64,000 bases of DNA. Origin: Mesorhabditis belari. Taxonomy: Eukaryota; Nematoda; Chromadorea; Rhabditida; Rhabditidae. Below the pieces are notes generated by a model. That model was not told the DNA's origin. It ran no database searches and saw only the letters and a list, made by a program, of their open reading frames with translations. Shown here one piece after another: positions 49,950 through 64,000 of this stretch; position 1 is the stretch's first letter; each line of letters opens with the position of its first letter. The stretch spans positions 1,768,001-1,832,000 of the forward strand of contig CAUEEP010000754.1 in the NCBI GenBank assembly GCA_958450365.1, written 5' to 3'. The position numbers were made by a program, and so were the translations under genes.

Positions 49950-51359
49950 ACACTTTTGAAAACTTTTGTTTTTGTTCATCTCCCAGTCTTCTTTTTGTGA
50001 TATATAGGATCTTTTTTTGGCATAGTTTAAGTTGCAAGTTTTGTATACAGGTTAGTGTAGAGCCTCACAGTCGCAGTTACCCTTAAAACTGCCTGGTTTT
50101 TTTCTTTCGTTTTAGCGCACTTTACTCAAATTTCACTCGAATTTTTATGAATTCTTTATTATCATAAGAATTTCATTCAAATTTTTTTTTCCGTTCTTTC
50201 AGTCACAATTAAAGCTATAATGATCCAGAAAATAGACGTTTTCACACAAAAAGAAAAGAAATATAAAAAGAATTTCGAAAAACGACACAGAACCTCCAAA
50301 AAACACTCGGGTTTTGAAAAAAAAAATGAAAATAATCTGCACAAAAATAGATATATTTTGGCAAAAAAATATAGAAATTACGAGAATTTTTACGAAAAAC
50401 GAAAAACGAAATAAAAACAAGAAATCTTTCGGAGAACATTTGAGAGTTTTCAGAGGAGAAAAAAATCATTTCGATTTCATTTTTGTGAATTTTTTACACA
50501 CCAAAAACGTTTTTAGCATCCGTATAGTGTTTAACAAAAAAAAAATAAAAACAAATAGCAAAAACACTAGAGAATTCTCGAAAATTTGACTATAATGGGG
50601 ATCCGGGGGTTTTTTCACCTAACTAATACTGAATTTCTTACAAAAATGGGGACAATTTTGACTAGTTTGCATTTTTTTTTTTGCGCAATTTATCTACAGG
50701 ACTGAGTTTGGTTGAGGTGGTGGGGAAGAGGAAAGCAAGTTTTTCGAATTGCTGCCATAGCTGACTGGCTAAGAGACTTGACTACCAGTCAAACAACCAG
50801 GTTTCGATCCCTGGCTCTGTTTTTGCTTGGTTTAACCCTTTCCCTTTACTCTTCCCTCACCTCTAGACTAAATTTTGTTTGGAGACTGAGGAGTTGTTCA
50901 TCGCAAATAATCAACAACGGAAAGAGACTAGCTGGAGACAAACCGGCAATCGTGTAGTATTGTCTTTTGAAAGTGATCACGCAAAAAAATCTTTCTTAGA
51001 GAATTTTGCGGAGAATTTTTTTTAGGGAAAAGTGGCAAGAAATTGTGATCAGCGAGAATGTTTGGGGGATAATTTAAGCCCAGATAAAATTAAAAAAAAA
51101 AGAAAAAAAAGGGGAGAGAGAGCACGGATCAACGGGTCATGTATACAATTCAGAAAATGGGATTCGGGAGGATTGGGGACTACAAGAGATTGGACTTGTT
51201 GGGGGAAATTGGATATTTTTGATTGTAGAAAAGATATTCAGTTAAAGATGGTGAGAGTAATGCTTTGTATTGCTACAGTATGCCTTACAGAATCTTTAAT
51301 TGAATATCTTGACAATGATGAAATCTCGAATTTCCCGTCAACAAATCAATGATTTTTTT
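49950..51359. other. convergent intergenic region
   Basis: Between the MTRES1-like gene and the minus-strand PKA gene. The first 600 bases are A-rich simple sequence with meaningless ORFs. A tRNA-like segment with A and B boxes lies at 50751-50820. The rest shows no gene; the frames at 51300-51566 on the plus strand are shadows of a PKA exon. Confidence 0.6.
50751..50820 (+). repeat. tRNA-like segment (SINE head or tRNA pseudogene)
   Basis: An A box TAGCTGACTGG (50758-50768) and a B box GGTTTCGATCC (50800-50810) are 32 bases apart, the spacing of an RNA polymerase III internal promoter. An anticodon-like stem TTGA/TCAA and a CCAGG/CCTGG T-stem with an 8-base loop are visible. The 5' and 3' ends do not form an acceptor stem, so it is not a functional tRNA. 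Confidence 0.5.
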
Positions 51360-62142
<10,783 letters not shown>

Positions 62143-64000
62143 GAGCAGATGGACTTTGTAAAGAAATAGAAAAAGATGTGCGGAGGGGAAAACTGCACAG
62201 GAGAAAGGGGGGGACAACACCCTGTGGGAGAGGGGAGGTTGAAGGAGCTGAAGGAGCTGAGCGGAGGATGCAAGGGAGGCCAATGGAAGAGCCGAGGCCC
62301 TCTATGGGCACATATCTCTGTGTAAAGGGTGTCTATGCAGGCTTTTCTGTCTGCGATCTCACTTGAGCCTTGCCGACTCTTTCTGCTACTAGATTTCTCT
62401 GTGTCTAGCCTCTCTATGAATCCTCTTTTGTCTGGATACTCTGTGCTGGACCCTGGCCTCTTCTTTATATGGAAATTCTCGTTCCTGGCCACTTCTCTAG
62501 CGTTAGACGATTCTCTAGGCTCTTGCTTGTCTAGACTCTCTGCTGCTCCCCCAATCACCGTTGCTTGAGCCCCATCTCTATAAAAGGTGTCTAGAAGCTT
62601 TTACTTGTCTGCGTCTCTAGCCTGTTCTATATAATTCTCATTCTTGGCTGTCACTACAATATCCGATCTCTTCTGTGCATGTTCTCTATTCCAGCTTCCT
62701 CCATATTCGGCTCTCTTCATTTCCCATCCCTTCCCATCCCTTCCCTCCCTCTTCCCGCAACGCAACCGCTTCATCAGCCTCAGCCTCAGCCTCCCCCTTG
62801 GCACCCCAAAAGTCCTCTAGAGTCTCCTTTCCTCGTTCCAGCCTTCAATAAAGCCCAAACCCAGGCTTAGACACGAGAGAATCGCTGACCCCCAGAGTCC
62901 AACGAATTCGGGATTCTTTCAGAGAATTTCCTTGTCACAAAATGAGTTCAGCGATTCGAGAATTCTTGGAAAAAAAACTCATTCCAACGATGGGGAAAAG
63001 CATAATTTGTGAGAAAGGGATTTGAATTATTGGGAACACTGATGAAAAGGAGTAGAAGAAATAGAAATAGAAATAGAAATGGAAATGGAAACTTTTTCGG
63101 TACAAGTGCAAGTGCAAAAATGAAAGCCATAACCATTTGGCTTTCATTTTGTTTGTAAATCTAAGAAACTGTTTAACAATATGTGATCTTTAGTGAGAAA
63201 AAGATGGAAGAATACGAGAATGACAAGGAAGACAATGGCAAGGAAGACAATGGCAAGGAAGATAAACGAGAATGACAAGGAAGACAAACGATTGATCAAC
63301 GAGTCTAAGTAGGAGTTTTCTTTTTCTTTTTTTAAACTAACCAAACTAGATCCTTGCAAGATGAAAATATAGCAAAAAAACATTTTTTTGCAATTTTTTT
63401 AAAACCCACAAAATTCTTCCATGTTCCATTGCATGCAGGGATGGAAATAAGAAAGATAAAGTCAATGGGATTACGGTAGATATTACGGTAGATATTGCGG
63501 TAGAATAGGATTGATGTTCAGCTGATTGTTCAGCTGATAGGGTTACTGTAGGAATTGTTGTTGAATAGCAAGGTTATTCAGCTAGGGATTATGGTAGAGA
63601 AAGGAATTGGTGTAGATGGTGATTAAGATTGTTCTGTTTATAGGGTTTTGTAGGAATTGTTGTCAAATAGAAAGGATTAATTGAGGTTTTTGCTAATAGA
63701 GTTACTGTTGTAGAGGATTATTGTAGGAATTGAGTCAATGCCAATGTCAAAGCTCAAGGATTACTGTAGGAATTGATAGATATTGATATAGACAATAAGG
63801 ATTGTCTCAAAGCTCAAGGATTACTGTAGGAATTGAGTCAATAAGGATAGTTTGGTTTGAAATTGGACGATTGTTAGTAGGGCTACTGTAGAAATGCTTT
63901 GATTAGATTGATCTGGCAGGATTTGGGGATCGTAGGATGTAGTTAACGAAATGAAATGAAAACTTTAGAAGAGATAGTAGATATTGATCTGTTCGTGGAA
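62143..64000. other. upstream region of PKA-C, no gene recognised
   Basis: Contains Arg/Ser-rich open frames (62139-62558 minus) that look compositional, a G+C-richer stretch (62680-62900), a GAAATA simple repeat (63055-63095), an AAGGAAGACAATGGC repeat (63210-63290) and many ATTACTGTAGGAATTG repeats (63460-63860). It may include further alternative first exons of the kinase, none of which I can support. Confidence 0.5.

Overview
This window reads as a compact nuclear genome of a rhabditid-type nematode. Coding exons are short and split by 40-100 nt GT-AG introns, many ending in TTTAG or TTTCAG. Several start codons sit directly behind a 3' splice signal with no donor upstream, as expected for spliced-leader trans-splicing. 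The proteins match metazoan and Caenorhabditis-type orthologues, and introns and gaps are full of Tc1/mariner-type elements, MITEs and minisatellites. No bacterial operons, CRISPR arrays or rRNA genes were seen.

Layout, left to right: the 5' two-thirds of an RME-8/DNAJC13 gene (minus strand, truncated at position 1, with a dead Tc1-like element in one intron); mitochondrial ribosomal protein L23 and VAC14 (plus strand, about 320 bp apart, operon-like); a gene-poor stretch with a ~142-bp satellite; endophilin (plus), whose introns hold the same satellite in the opposite orientation and a 2-kb transposon with ~470-bp terminal inverted repeats; a secreted Ly6/three-finger protein (plus); an SLC35C2-type nucleotide-sugar transporter (minus); a repeat-rich gap with two large foldback structures; eIF6, PEX11, UDP-galactose 4-epimerase, selenocysteine elongation factor and an MTRES1-like S4-domain protein, all plus strand and partly operon-spaced; and the catalytic subunit of protein kinase A (minus), spread over about 11 kb.

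Functional themes are endosome and phosphoinositide trafficking (RME-8, VAC14, endophilin), organelle biogenesis (MRPL23, PEX11, MTRES1-like), translation (eIF6, SelB), sugar-nucleotide metabolism (GALE, SLC35C2) and cAMP signalling. The most interesting signal is in the PKA gene. It carries two alternative last exons, one canonical and one strongly diverged duplicate that keeps the terminal FxxF-type motif. It also has a long, repeat-containing exon in its 5' region that is phase-compatible with the kinase core and would replace the normal A-helix. Gene models below were assembled by hand from reading frames and splice phases. Total coding lengths divide by three for every complete gene, but no transcript evidence was available.
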